A program made the translations under genes and the position numbers. The notes beneath the pieces are model-generated. The model saw nothing but the letters and a program-made list of their open reading frames with translations. It was not told where the DNA came from and did not search any database. This document shows positions 7,260-15,178 of a stretch of DNA of 37,231 nt, in pieces. This DNA is from Chloroflexota bacterium (GTDB lineage Bacteria > Chloroflexota > Anaerolineae > B4-G1), in NCBI GenBank assembly GCA_011046405.1, contig DSAR01000349.1:1-37231 (forward strand), given 5' to 3'. Position 1 is the stretch's first letter. Every line of letters starts with the position of its first letter.

Positions 7260-8831
7260 ATGCCATATACCCACCAACCTGATCCAGGGCAAACGACCCA
7301 AATGACCGACAAGAAAAGTCCCGGATGTTTCACCGGTGTATTCACGGCTTTCCTGTTGTTGGGGTTCATCACCATCGGCGCTTTCGCCTTCTGGACCATC
7401 AAGCAGGTCGTCCTGGCACCTTACGAGACCCGTATCTACCCCAACGTCTACGTGAGCGGCGCAGGTCTCGCCGTTAACCTGGGTGCTTTGACGGTGGAAG
7501 AAGCGAGCGCCGTCCTCTCCGGACATCCCCTCGATGCCACAGCGACGCTCAAATTCAGCGACGGGGAGCACACCTGGGAAATCGCCTGGTCAGATATGGA
7601 GGTACAGTTGGATGCCGGTGCAACAGCCCAGGCTGCCTTTGCCGTCGGCCGGGAGAACCTGGATCTACAAACGTTCATCCACATGCAAAGAGGAAGCTAC
7701 GAAGTTGCGCCCGTTTTCACCCTGGACACCGGCAAAGCACGAATTGCCCTCGAAGATCTGGCGCGCCACGTTGCTCTCGCCCCCATCGACGCCACACTCC
7801 GGTTGGAGGGAGAGACGTTGATCGCCGCGCCGGGCCAACCGGGGCGCGCGCTCGACGTCGAGGCCACGTTGGAAAACGTATCCGCCACCATCACCCACCT
7901 GGGTCCCGATAACCGCTTCGCGCTGAAATTCGTCTCGATACCGCCCCAACAGGTCGACGTCGATGCAGCCAAAGCCCAGGCCGAGGATATGTTGGAGCGC
8001 CAGGTGCAAATCGCCGCGCACGACTGCTTCACAGGCGAAACCTTCGAGTGGACGTTAAAACGCGATACCTTGATCACTTGGCTGCGCGTGGAGGCGGCGG
8101 AAGACGGCAACGGCCCCCTCGTTCGAGTCGATGAGCAAGCTGTCTTCACGACGCTGGAAACGCTGGCCGCTTCGATTGGCGAGGGACGCGGGCTCGACGC
8201 CAACGAGGCGACCCGACAGGTCCTGGAGACCTTCCAGTCCGGCGGCGGCGCGGTGGACCTGAGAGTGACACACCCACCCCGCACGTACACCGTCCAAGCC
8301 GGCGACGACCTCAGCCTCATCGCCCACAAGTTTGGTATGCCGCCGGGCCTGATCGCCGAGGCTAACCCCGGCATTGATCCTGATTGGCTCTTCGTCGGTC
8401 AGGAGATCACCATCCCATCGGAAGACATCCTGCGGCCCTACCGACCGGTACCCGCTAAGCAGATCGAAATCAGCATCGAAGATCAACGCTTGCGGGTCTA
8501 CGAAAACGAGCAATTGCTCCACGATTGGCCCGTGTCGACCGGCATCGCGAGTTCGCCCACTTACGTTGGCCGGTTCCAGGTACTTGGCAAGAACGAGAAC
8601 GCCTACGCCAGCCAATGGGATCTGTGGATGCCTCACTTCATCGCCATCTACCGCGCCGGCGGCGACACGTACAACGGCATTCACGCCCTGCCTATCCTGT
8701 CGAACGGCCAGCGTTTGTGGGAAGGATCGTTAGGTTCGCCTGCTTCCTACGGGTGCATCATTCTGGGGATCGAGGAGGCCGAAACGCTCTTCAATTGGGT
8801 CGAAATCGGCGTGCCGGTGACCGTCGAGTGA
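7260..8831 (+). CDS. L,D-transpeptidase with LysM domain (YkuD family)
   Basis: A 523-residue cell-wall enzyme likely to cross-link or modify peptidoglycan outside the membrane. It has a membrane anchor (about 24-48) and a region of about 280 residues that resembles the peptidoglycan-binding repeats found before VanW or YkuD domains. A LysM motif (YTVQAGDDLSLIAHKFG to VGQEITIPS, about 335-385) precedes a C-terminal YkuD domain (about 398-523). The catalytic stretch has His 475 and SYGC ending in Cys 499, so the usual His of the S-H-G-C motif is Tyr here. Start choice is uncertain: ATG 7260 or ATG 7302 (MTDKKSPG), neither with a clear ribosome binding site. It ends 17 bp before the promoter of the ABC operon. 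Confidence 0.88.
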   Translation: MPYTHQPDPGQTTQMTDKKSPGCFTGVFTAFLLLGFITIGAFAFWTIKQVVLAPYETRIYPNVYVSGAGLAVNLGALTVEEASAVLSGHPLDATATLKFSDGEHTWEIAWSDMEVQLDAGATAQAAFAVGRENLDLQTFIHMQRGSYEVAPVFTLDTGKARIALEDLARHVALAPIDATLRLEGETLIAAPGQPGRALDVEATLENVSATITHLGPDNRFALKFVSIPPQQVDVDAAKAQAEDMLERQVQIAAHDCFTGETFEWTLKRDTLITWLRVEAAEDGNGPLVRVDEQAVFTTLETLAASIGEGRGLDANEATRQVLETFQSGGGAVDLRVTHPPRTYTVQAGDDLSLIAHKFGMPPGLIAEANPGIDPDWLFVGQEITIPSEDILRPYRPVPAKQIEISIEDQRLRVYENEQLLHDWPVSTGIASSPTYVGRFQVLGKNENAYASQWDLWMPHFIAIYRAGGDTYNGIHALPILSNGQRLWEGSLGSPASYGCIILGIEEAETLFNWVEIGVPVTVE

Positions 8832-8848
8832 CGTGGCGTGTACTCAGT

Positions 8849-8877
8849 TTGACATCATTGCAGAAAACGATTAAAAT
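8849..8877 (+). promoter_or_regulatory. Strong promoter of the DUF3798 ABC transporter operon
   Basis: TTGACA (8849-8854), 17 bp, TAAAAT (8872-8877). The predicted transcript begins near 8884 and has a leader of about 158 nt before the GTG start at 9042. Confidence 0.78.
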
Positions 8878-8886
8878 ACGATAAGC

Positions 8887-8900
8887 CAGGTGTATACCTG
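8887..8900. promoter_or_regulatory. Candidate operator overlapping the ABC operon transcription start
   Basis: CAGGT-GTAT-ACCTG is a perfect 5-bp dyad with a 4-bp centre placed at about +4 to +17 of the predicted transcript. Position and symmetry suit a repressor site, but no regulator gene adjoins and no second copy was found nearby. It could equally be a small leader hairpin. Confidence 0.35.
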
Positions 8901-9041
8901 CAACGTATCAGCCTCGTTGTTTTTGGAACCATCTACATCTACAAGATAAGAGCAAGATAAGAGAAAGGAGGTCTCCCACAACACATAAAATCTCGGCTCG
9001 TTTTACTCGCAAAGTCCCTTTTAACCTTAAGGAGGAAAAAC

Positions 9042-10184
9042 GTGTTCAAGAGAACGTTAATGGTTTTGTTGGTAGTGGTAGCGATCGCCAGTCTAGTTGG
9101 TTGCCAACCAAAAGATGCAGAGCCTGCGGCCACAGAGGATTGGAAGATCGGCATCATGACCGGCACTGTAACCCAAAATGAAGAAGAGTTCCGTATGGCT
9201 GAACAGATGCAAGAGAAGTACGGCGCCGACCGCATCCTGATCTCCACCTATCCAGACCGCTTCATGCAAGAGCAGGAGACCACCATCACCAACATGTTGG
9301 AGATGGCCTCCGATCCTGACGTCAAGGCGATCGTCATGGTGCAGGCCGTGCCCGGCACCGTGGCGGCTGTGGACAAGGTGCGGGAGATCCGCCCCGATAT
9401 GTTCTTCGTGTTGGGCGCGCCCCAGGAGGATCCGGACATCATCACCCAGAAGGGTGACATCATCCTCAACACCGACGACCTGGGCCGTGGCCCACAGATC
9501 GCCGAGCACGCCCACGCCATGGGCGCCGAGGTGCTGGTGCACTACTCCTTCCCGCGCCACATGTCTATCGAGTTCCTGGCGCAGCGTCGTCAGATGATGA
9601 AGGATCGCGCCGAAGAACTGGGCATCCTGTTCGTGGATGAGGACGCCCCCGACCCCACCGGCGACGCCGGCGTGCCAGGCACCCAGCAGTTCATCATGGA
9701 AGACGTGCCGCGCAAGATCGCTCAGTACGGCCCCAACACGGCCGTCTTCGGCACCAACTGCGCGATGCAGGAGCCACTCATCCGTCAGGCCGTGGAGTAT
9801 GGCGGCATCTTCCCCGTACAGTGCTGCCCCTCCCCCTACCACGCTATGCCGGCCGCCTTGGGCATCGAGGTGCCCGAGGAACACAAGGGTGACGTCGTGT
9901 GGATACTGGGACAGATCAACGATAAGGTCTGCGACGCCGGTGCAGCGGGCCGCGTCGCGACCTGGCCTGCTCCCGTCAACATGATGTTCATCCAGGCGGG
10001 CGTGGAATATGCCATCGACTGGATCAACGGGGATATTACAGAGCGTGTGGATCAGGCCGCTCTGGTCAATATCATGGAGGGCATTCTCAAGGAGATGGGT
10101 GTCAGTGGCAGTGTGCAACTGACGCCATACGAGGGCACAGACAACTACTTCCTCTACCTCTCCGACCACATCATCTTCGAGTAA
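9042..10184 (+). CDS. DUF3798-type substrate-binding lipoprotein of an ABC importer
   Basis: The 380-residue product starts with GTG behind AAGGAGG (9029-9035). It has a lipoprotein signal peptide with the lipobox LVGC (Cys 21), then a short linker, so it should be lipid-anchored outside the membrane. The mature part reads like a periplasmic-binding fold (WKIGIMTG, DVKAIVMVQAVPGTVAAVDKVREIRPDMFFVLGAPQEDPD) and matches what I remember of the DUF3798 family, whose ligand is not known to me. The order binding protein, double ATPase, two permeases is the layout of a ribose/nucleoside-type importer. Unusually Cys-rich stretches for a binding protein (NCAMQEP, PVQCCPSPYHAMPAA) may line the ligand site. 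The substrate cannot be told from sequence. Confidence 0.85.
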   Translation: MFKRTLMVLLVVVAIASLVGCQPKDAEPAATEDWKIGIMTGTVTQNEEEFRMAEQMQEKYGADRILISTYPDRFMQEQETTITNMLEMASDPDVKAIVMVQAVPGTVAAVDKVREIRPDMFFVLGAPQEDPDIITQKGDIILNTDDLGRGPQIAEHAHAMGAEVLVHYSFPRHMSIEFLAQRRQMMKDRAEELGILFVDEDAPDPTGDAGVPGTQQFIMEDVPRKIAQYGPNTAVFGTNCAMQEPLIRQAVEYGGIFPVQCCPSPYHAMPAALGIEVPEEHKGDVVWILGQINDKVCDAGAAGRVATWPAPVNMMFIQAGVEYAIDWINGDITERVDQAALVNIMEGILKEMGVSGSVQLTPYEGTDNYFLYLSDHIIFE

Positions 10185-10229
10185 CCGAGTAACCCTTGTT
10201 GGAGATGACATCCGACGTGTAAGGTAAAA

Positions 10230-10261
10230 CGTGAGGTTGCCGGTCGACCGGCAGCCTCACG
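10230..10261 (+). terminator. Long perfect hairpin between binding-protein and ATPase genes
   Basis: CGTGAGGTTGCCGGTC pairs with GACCGGCAGCCTCACG over 16 positions with a single G-U pair. Only the weak CTTT follows, so partial readthrough is expected. Such a hairpin after the first gene of an importer operon commonly raises binding-protein mRNA relative to the membrane components; that role is inferred here. Confidence 0.65.
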
Positions 10262-10336
10262 CTTTGGGTAGGGCTGTTAGTCCGCCCAGATGCGCGGACT
10301 TAACAGCCCACCCTTATCATTTTCAGAGGAGGAGGT

Positions 10337-11935
10337 ATGACAGAACAACCTCTGTTGTCCATGCACGGTATCAACAAGAGCTATTATGGCACCCAGGTCT
10401 TGCAAGACATCGATCTCACGCTCCGGGCGGGAGAAATCCACGCCATCGTGGGTGAAAACGGCGCCGGCAAATCGACCCTGATGAACATTCTGTTTGGGAT
10501 GCCCGTGATCCACGAAACCGGCGGTTACCAGGGAGAGATTCTCTTCGAGGGGCAGCGAGCCGACATCCTGTCGCCTCACATGGCGATGGAATTGGGCATT
10601 GGGATGGTACACCAGGAATTCATGCTGTTGCCCGAGTACACGATCACGGAGAACATCAAGCTCAACCGGGAAATACTCAAAGACAATCCCCTGAGCCGGA
10701 TCTTTGGCGAGCAATTGAAATTGCTGGACGTGAAGGCGATGCGAGCCGACGCCCGCCGGGCATTAGACAGCCTCGACATTGGGATCGAGGAGTACGTCAA
10801 GGTGGCAGGCTTGCCTGTGGGCTACATGCAATTCACCGAAATCGCCCGCGAGATCGACAAGACCAACATCAAGCTCATCGTCTTCGACGAACCTACGGCC
10901 GTCCTGGCCGAGAGCGAAGCGGCCCACCTGTTGGAGGCGATGCAGCGGATCGCTGCCCAGGGCATAGCCATCCTGTTCATCACCCACCGCCTGGACGAGG
11001 TGATGGAAGTCGCCGAGAACATCACCGTGTTACGGGATGGACGCCTGGTAGCGACCAAGTCCAGGGAGGAGACAAGCATCTACGAGTTGGCCGAATTGAT
11101 GGTCGGCCGCAAAATAGAAAAACTGTCCCTCAGAGCAGAACAGCCGTCCAACGGCAAGGTCGCCTTGAGCATCCGGGATCTGGTGGTCGAGATGCCTGGC
11201 GAGGAGGTCAAGCGACTCGATCTCGAGGTGCGCCAGGGTGAGATTCTCGGCATCGGCGGGTTGGCAGGACAGGGCAAGGTCGGCATTGCCAATGGCATTA
11301 TGGGACTTTATCCAGCCCGAGGTACTGTCCAGGTGAACGGTTCTCCCCTTCAGTTGAACGACACACCCACATCCATCGCGCGCGGGCTGGCCTTCGTCTC
11401 GGAGGACCGTCGCGGCGTGGGACTGCTGCTCGACGCGTCTATCGAGATGAATATCGCCATCACCGCGATGCAGAACCAGGACCGCTTCATTCGCAAATTT
11501 GGCTTTCTCACCCAGATCGACGGGCGCGCGATGCGCGAACACGCGTCGAAGATGATCGAAGATCTCGACATCCGTTGTACCGGTCCGACCCAGATCGTCC
11601 GGCGGCTCAGCGGCGGCAACCAGCAAAAAGTCTGCGTCGCGCGCGCGCTGACGCTGGAACCGGAGATCCTGTTCGTGTCGGAACCCACGCGGGGTATCGA
11701 CGTGGGCGCCAAACGCCTGGTGTTGGAGACGTTAATTCAACTGAATACCGAGGAGGGTATGACCATCGTGATGACATCCAGTGAATTGGGCGAGTTGCGC
11801 AGCGTGTGCGATCGCATCGCCATCATCTCCGAGGGACAACTCGCCGGCATCCTGAAACCGGACGATTCGGACGTGGATTTCGGTCTGCTCATGGCCGGAC
11901 AAAAAAAGCAGGCAAGGAGCATAGGACATGGGTAA
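10337..11935 (+). CDS. Sugar/nucleoside-type ABC transporter ATPase, two nucleotide-binding domains
   Basis: A 532-residue protein with two tandem ABC domains, as in RbsA/MglA. Domain 1 has Walker A GENGAGKST (about 35-43), an altered signature LPVGYMQFTEIARE, Walker B LIVFDEPTAVL and the H-loop FITHRLDE. Domain 2 has a degenerate P-loop (GLAGQGKVG, with Val instead of Ser/Thr after Lys), an intact LSGGNQQKV signature, Walker B ILFVSEPTRGIDVG, with Ser where Asp is usual before the Glu, and SSELGEL in place of the His switch. A weak second site is normal in this subfamily. GAGGAGG lies 4 nt before the ATG. Its stop overlaps the first permease gene by 8 bp. Confidence 0.93.
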   Translation: MTEQPLLSMHGINKSYYGTQVLQDIDLTLRAGEIHAIVGENGAGKSTLMNILFGMPVIHETGGYQGEILFEGQRADILSPHMAMELGIGMVHQEFMLLPEYTITENIKLNREILKDNPLSRIFGEQLKLLDVKAMRADARRALDSLDIGIEEYVKVAGLPVGYMQFTEIAREIDKTNIKLIVFDEPTAVLAESEAAHLLEAMQRIAAQGIAILFITHRLDEVMEVAENITVLRDGRLVATKSREETSIYELAELMVGRKIEKLSLRAEQPSNGKVALSIRDLVVEMPGEEVKRLDLEVRQGEILGIGGLAGQGKVGIANGIMGLYPARGTVQVNGSPLQLNDTPTSIARGLAFVSEDRRGVGLLLDASIEMNIAITAMQNQDRFIRKFGFLTQIDGRAMREHASKMIEDLDIRCTGPTQIVRRLSGGNQQKVCVARALTLEPEILFVSEPTRGIDVGAKRLVLETLIQLNTEEGMTIVMTSSELGELRSVCDRIAIISEGQLAGILKPDDSDVDFGLLMAGQKKQARSIGHG

Positions 11936-12989
11936 ATACATCAAGGAATTCGTGCGGAATTTCGGACTCCCCAGATTGATCATTCTGGGCTTCTTCATCT
12001 TCCTGTGTGTGCTTGCTCTGGTCCTGGGGTTGGACTTTGCCGAACTGATGAGCTCGAGCCTCGTGCGCATCGGTATGAACGGGGTGCTGGTTCTGGCGAT
12101 GCTGCCGGCGATTGTGAGCGGCATCGGTCCTAACTTCGGCGTATCCCTGGGCATCCTGTGCGGCCTGATCGGTTCGCTGATGGCTATCGAGTTCAGACTG
12201 GACGGTTTCGCCAACTTATTTGCCGCCATCCTCTTCTCCATGCCGTTCGCGGTTGCCGTGGGCTACGGCTATGGGTGGTTGTTGAACCGAGTCAAGGGGT
12301 CCGAGATGATGCTGGCGACCTTTGTAGGCTTCTCCACGGTCTCCGTCATGAAGATCGCCTGGTTGATCCTGCCTTTCAAAAGCCCCGAGATGGCATGGCC
12401 GATCGGACGGGGCCTGCGCGTCACCGTCTCACTCGAAAATCGACAACTCTCACAACTCCTGAACAACTTTCTGGCTTTCGAAATCGGCGGCATCGTGATC
12501 CCCACCGGCTTGTTGCTCTTTTTCCTGGCTTGTTGCCTGTTGATGTGGCTGTTCATGCGCTCCAAGGCTGGCGTCAGTATGTCTACGGCGGGCAGCAATC
12601 CGCGCTTTGCAGAGGCTGCGGGCATCGACGTGAACCAGAACCGGATTCTGGGTACCATCGTCTCCACGATTTTGGGCGCCGTGGGCATCCTGGTCTATGC
12701 ACAGAGCTACGGCTTTCTCCAACTCTACGAGGGGCCAATGTTCATGCCCTTCGTGGCAGTCGCCGCCATCCTCATTGGCGGCGCGTCCATCCGGAAGGCA
12801 ACTATCGCTCACGTGATCATCGGCGTCTTCCTCTTCCAGGGCATTTTGGTGGTGGCGATGCCCGTCGCCAATACGATCACCACCGTCTTCCCCACGGATA
12901 TGACCAGTATGGCGGAGATATCACGCATCATCATCCAGAACGGGATCATTCTCTACGCATTGACACAGACCGGAGGAGAGCAAGCATGA
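11928..12989 (+). CDS. ABC transporter permease (BPD_transp_2 family), first
   Basis: A 353-residue integral membrane protein with about eight to ten hydrophobic segments, starting inside the end of the ATPase gene (8-bp overlap). The segment SMSTAGSNPRFAEAAGIDVNQNRILGTIVSTILGAVGIL is the cytoplasmic coupling region typical of the RbsC/AraH/BmpC-type permeases. It should pair with the second permease to form the channel for the ligand captured by the DUF3798 lipoprotein. The stop overlaps the next start by 4 bp (ATGA), so the genes are translationally coupled. Confidence 0.9.
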   Translation: MGKYIKEFVRNFGLPRLIILGFFIFLCVLALVLGLDFAELMSSSLVRIGMNGVLVLAMLPAIVSGIGPNFGVSLGILCGLIGSLMAIEFRLDGFANLFAAILFSMPFAVAVGYGYGWLLNRVKGSEMMLATFVGFSTVSVMKIAWLILPFKSPEMAWPIGRGLRVTVSLENRQLSQLLNNFLAFEIGGIVIPTGLLLFFLACCLLMWLFMRSKAGVSMSTAGSNPRFAEAAGIDVNQNRILGTIVSTILGAVGILVYAQSYGFLQLYEGPMFMPFVAVAAILIGGASIRKATIAHVIIGVFLFQGILVVAMPVANTITTVFPTDMTSMAEISRIIIQNGIILYALTQTGGEQA

Positions 12990-14275
12990 GTATCCAAGAG
13001 CGTATCACATCTATGCTGGGACCAGAGTTCGATTTTAAGCGGACGTTGGTGCAATTCTTGACCAAAAATATGGTCACGATCATGTTCGTCGTCCTCAGCC
13101 TGGCGGGGCTGTACGTCTCTGGACTGAACGCGCTCCTTTACGTCACGGACATCATCTCTCGCGTGTCGCGCAATTCCTTCCTGGTACTGTCGTTGATCGT
13201 CCCTGTCATCGCCGGGATGGGACTGAACTTCTCTATCGTCTTGGGCGCGATGGCGGCGCAGGCAGTCATCATCTTCGTCTCCCATTGGGGGATCACCGGT
13301 TTTCCCGGGATTTTGTTGTGTGTGGTGCTGGTGACGCCGTTGGCGATCTTGCTTGGCACGTTGACCGGCAAGCTCTTCAATCGCACCAAGGGGCAGGAGA
13401 TGATCACCGGCCTGATCCTGGGCTTCTTCGCCGCCGGCTGGTACCAATTCATCTTCCTGCAACTGGTGGGCGGCATCATTCCCATGGACAACGACGTGTT
13501 GGTGCTCAGCTCCGGGATTGGGATCCGGACGACGGTGGACCTCTCCAAGGGTCTGAAATACGGCCTGGACGACGTTCTCCGGATCAATTTGCCGACGCTG
13601 TTGATCATCACGGGCCTCATTGGTCTGGGGATACAGGGTTACCGTTTCTTCAAGTCGAACGATGGCAATCGCAGCAAATCCCGCCTGATTCTGGACAGCG
13701 CTATCCCGATCGGCGCGATTGCTTGGGCCGCGTGGCTGCTGATCAGCCAATCCTTGCTCCAGAACGTCTTGATTCCCGCCGGAACGTGGTTGGCGATCGC
13801 TGGCCTATGCCTTTTCCTTTTCTTTCTCTCCAAGACCAAGTTGGGCCAGGATATGCGCTCCGTGGGGCAGGATCGTCACGTGGCCGAGGTATCTGGCATT
13901 CCGGTGGAAAACATTCGCGTCAAGGCCATCGTCTTCTCCACGGTCTTCGCCGCGTGGGGCCACATTATCTTCCTGCAAAACATGGGCGCCTTCAGCACCT
14001 ACGGTAGCCACGAGCAGGTGGGTCTTTACGCGACGGCCGCGATCTTGATCGGCGGGGCTACCGTAACCAAGGCCACCATCGGGCAGGCATTGCTGGGCGT
14101 CTTCCTGTTCCACACCCTCTTCATCGTCTCACCCGCTGCGGGGCGACAGCTCTTTGGCGATGCCCAGATCGGCGAATACTTCCGCGTCTTCGTAGCTTAC
14201 GGCGTCATCGGTGTGACCCTGGCGATGCACGCCTGGAAAAAGCTACTGCAACGCCAGCAGGGCCACGTGGAGTAA
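12986..14275 (+). CDS. ABC transporter permease (BPD_transp_2 family), second
   Basis: A 429-residue membrane protein. The ORF track starts at 12158, inside the first permease gene in another frame; the ATG at 12986 begins a sensible N-terminus (MSIQERITSMLGPEFDFKRTLVQF), is preceded by GGAGGAG and overlaps the upstream stop as ATGA. The conserved MRSVGQDRHVAEVSGIPVENIRVKAIVFSTVFAAWGHII coupling region and ATAAILIGGATVTKATIGQALLGVFLFH match the first permease, so the two are paralogues forming a heterodimer. It is longer than its partner because of an insertion of about 70 residues between the middle helices (PMDNDVLVLSSGIGIRTTVDLSKGLKYG, then FFKSNDGNRSKSRLI). Confidence 0.9.
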   Translation: MSIQERITSMLGPEFDFKRTLVQFLTKNMVTIMFVVLSLAGLYVSGLNALLYVTDIISRVSRNSFLVLSLIVPVIAGMGLNFSIVLGAMAAQAVIIFVSHWGITGFPGILLCVVLVTPLAILLGTLTGKLFNRTKGQEMITGLILGFFAAGWYQFIFLQLVGGIIPMDNDVLVLSSGIGIRTTVDLSKGLKYGLDDVLRINLPTLLIITGLIGLGIQGYRFFKSNDGNRSKSRLILDSAIPIGAIAWAAWLLISQSLLQNVLIPAGTWLAIAGLCLFLFFLSKTKLGQDMRSVGQDRHVAEVSGIPVENIRVKAIVFSTVFAAWGHIIFLQNMGAFSTYGSHEQVGLYATAAILIGGATVTKATIGQALLGVFLFHTLFIVSPAAGRQLFGDAQIGEYFRVFVAYGVIGVTLAMHAWKKLLQRQQGHVE

Positions 14276-14313
14276 AGCAGACTGTAACACAGCGATGGGA
14301 AGTAACGGAGCAA

Positions 14314-15177
14314 ATGAAAACCTTTGCCGTACTACAGCTCAGCGGTTGTGCTGGTTGCGAGGTATCGCTCCTCAATTCCAAGGCGTGGATCCAACAGTAT
14401 AGATTGCTCTATCTACCTCTGGTGAGCTCGACCTACGAGGTCCCAGAGGTAGAGGTGCTGTTGGTGAGCGGGGGTGTGCGCAACGATGAAGACCTCTACA
14501 ATCTACAACGGGCTGTGCGGCGAGCGGGACGAGTCGTCGCCGTGGGTACGTGCGCTATCTCGGGGGGCGTGCCTAGCCTGGGCGACCGGGCGGAGGTGCG
14601 AGAGATGTTCATCGCCGAGGAGAGACGGCGTCACGTGCCGCACCTGTTGCCCCAGTGCCGCCCCATCGATACGGCCGTGGCGGTAGACCTATACCTGCCA
14701 GGATGCCCGCCGACGCCGGAACTTCTCATGGGGGCGCTGACCGGACCGGAGGCCTTTCAAGCCTCCCGACTCGTCTGCCAGGAGTGCGGGCGCAAAAAAC
14801 TCAAAGATATGCGCCCCAAACGCCTGCTCGGCTTCCAGCAAGGCGAGGTCTTGCCCGACATCTGCCTCATCAATCAGGGCTTTCTGTGTGTCGGCTCTTC
14901 AACCAGGGGCGGTTGCCGCGCTCCCTGCCCCCGCGCGGGTCACCCTTGTGTGGGTTGCCGGGGCCCCACCAATGCGCTGATCGATCAACAATCAGCGGTC
15001 TGGTTCACGCTCATCCAACGCGTCTTCGATACACTGACCGACATTCCCCGGGAAGAGATCGAGGCTGGCCTGCGCTCGCCCCAGTACGCCCTGTTCCTGT
15101 TTCAATTTGCCGACTATTTTGGGCCAGTCCACGTAGAGGGAGGCGGCAAACCCCGGCCCAAGGAAAAGGTGTTGTGA
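14314..15177 (+). CDS. [NiFe] hydrogenase small subunit (MvhG/group 3-like)
   Basis: A 287-residue iron-sulfur protein that should pass electrons to or from the catalytic large subunit encoded next. The proximal cluster ligands are visible: CAGC (Cys 12, Cys 15), GTCA (Cys 80) and LPGCPPTPE (Cys 131). Two further Cys groups, CQEC (155, 158) with Cys 184, Cys 192 and CRAPC (201, 205) with CVGC (212, 215), suit two more [4Fe-4S] clusters as in cytoplasmic MvhG/FrhG-type subunits. There is no Tat signal, so the enzyme should be cytoplasmic. It starts 38 bp after the permease gene with no terminator between, and the large subunit starts 1 nt after its stop. No diaphorase, MvhD or ferredoxin-type partner is nearby. 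Confidence 0.88.
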   Translation: MKTFAVLQLSGCAGCEVSLLNSKAWIQQYRLLYLPLVSSTYEVPEVEVLLVSGGVRNDEDLYNLQRAVRRAGRVVAVGTCAISGGVPSLGDRAEVREMFIAEERRRHVPHLLPQCRPIDTAVAVDLYLPGCPPTPELLMGALTGPEAFQASRLVCQECGRKKLKDMRPKRLLGFQQGEVLPDICLINQGFLCVGSSTRGGCRAPCPRAGHPCVGCRGPTNALIDQQSAVWFTLIQRVFDTLTDIPREEIEAGLRSPQYALFLFQFADYFGPVHVEGGGKPRPKEKVL

Positions 15178-15178
15178 C

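Noticed and set aside
8884-9041. Riboswitch in the importer leader
   Set aside because: Only a weak CAACG/CGTTG stem followed by T5 at 8901-8924 is visible; no known aptamer core could be recognised.
12158-12985. Upstream extension of the second permease ORF
   Set aside because: It overlaps the first permease in another frame and reads as low-hydrophobicity Arg/His-rich sequence; the ATG at 12986 fits ATGA coupling.
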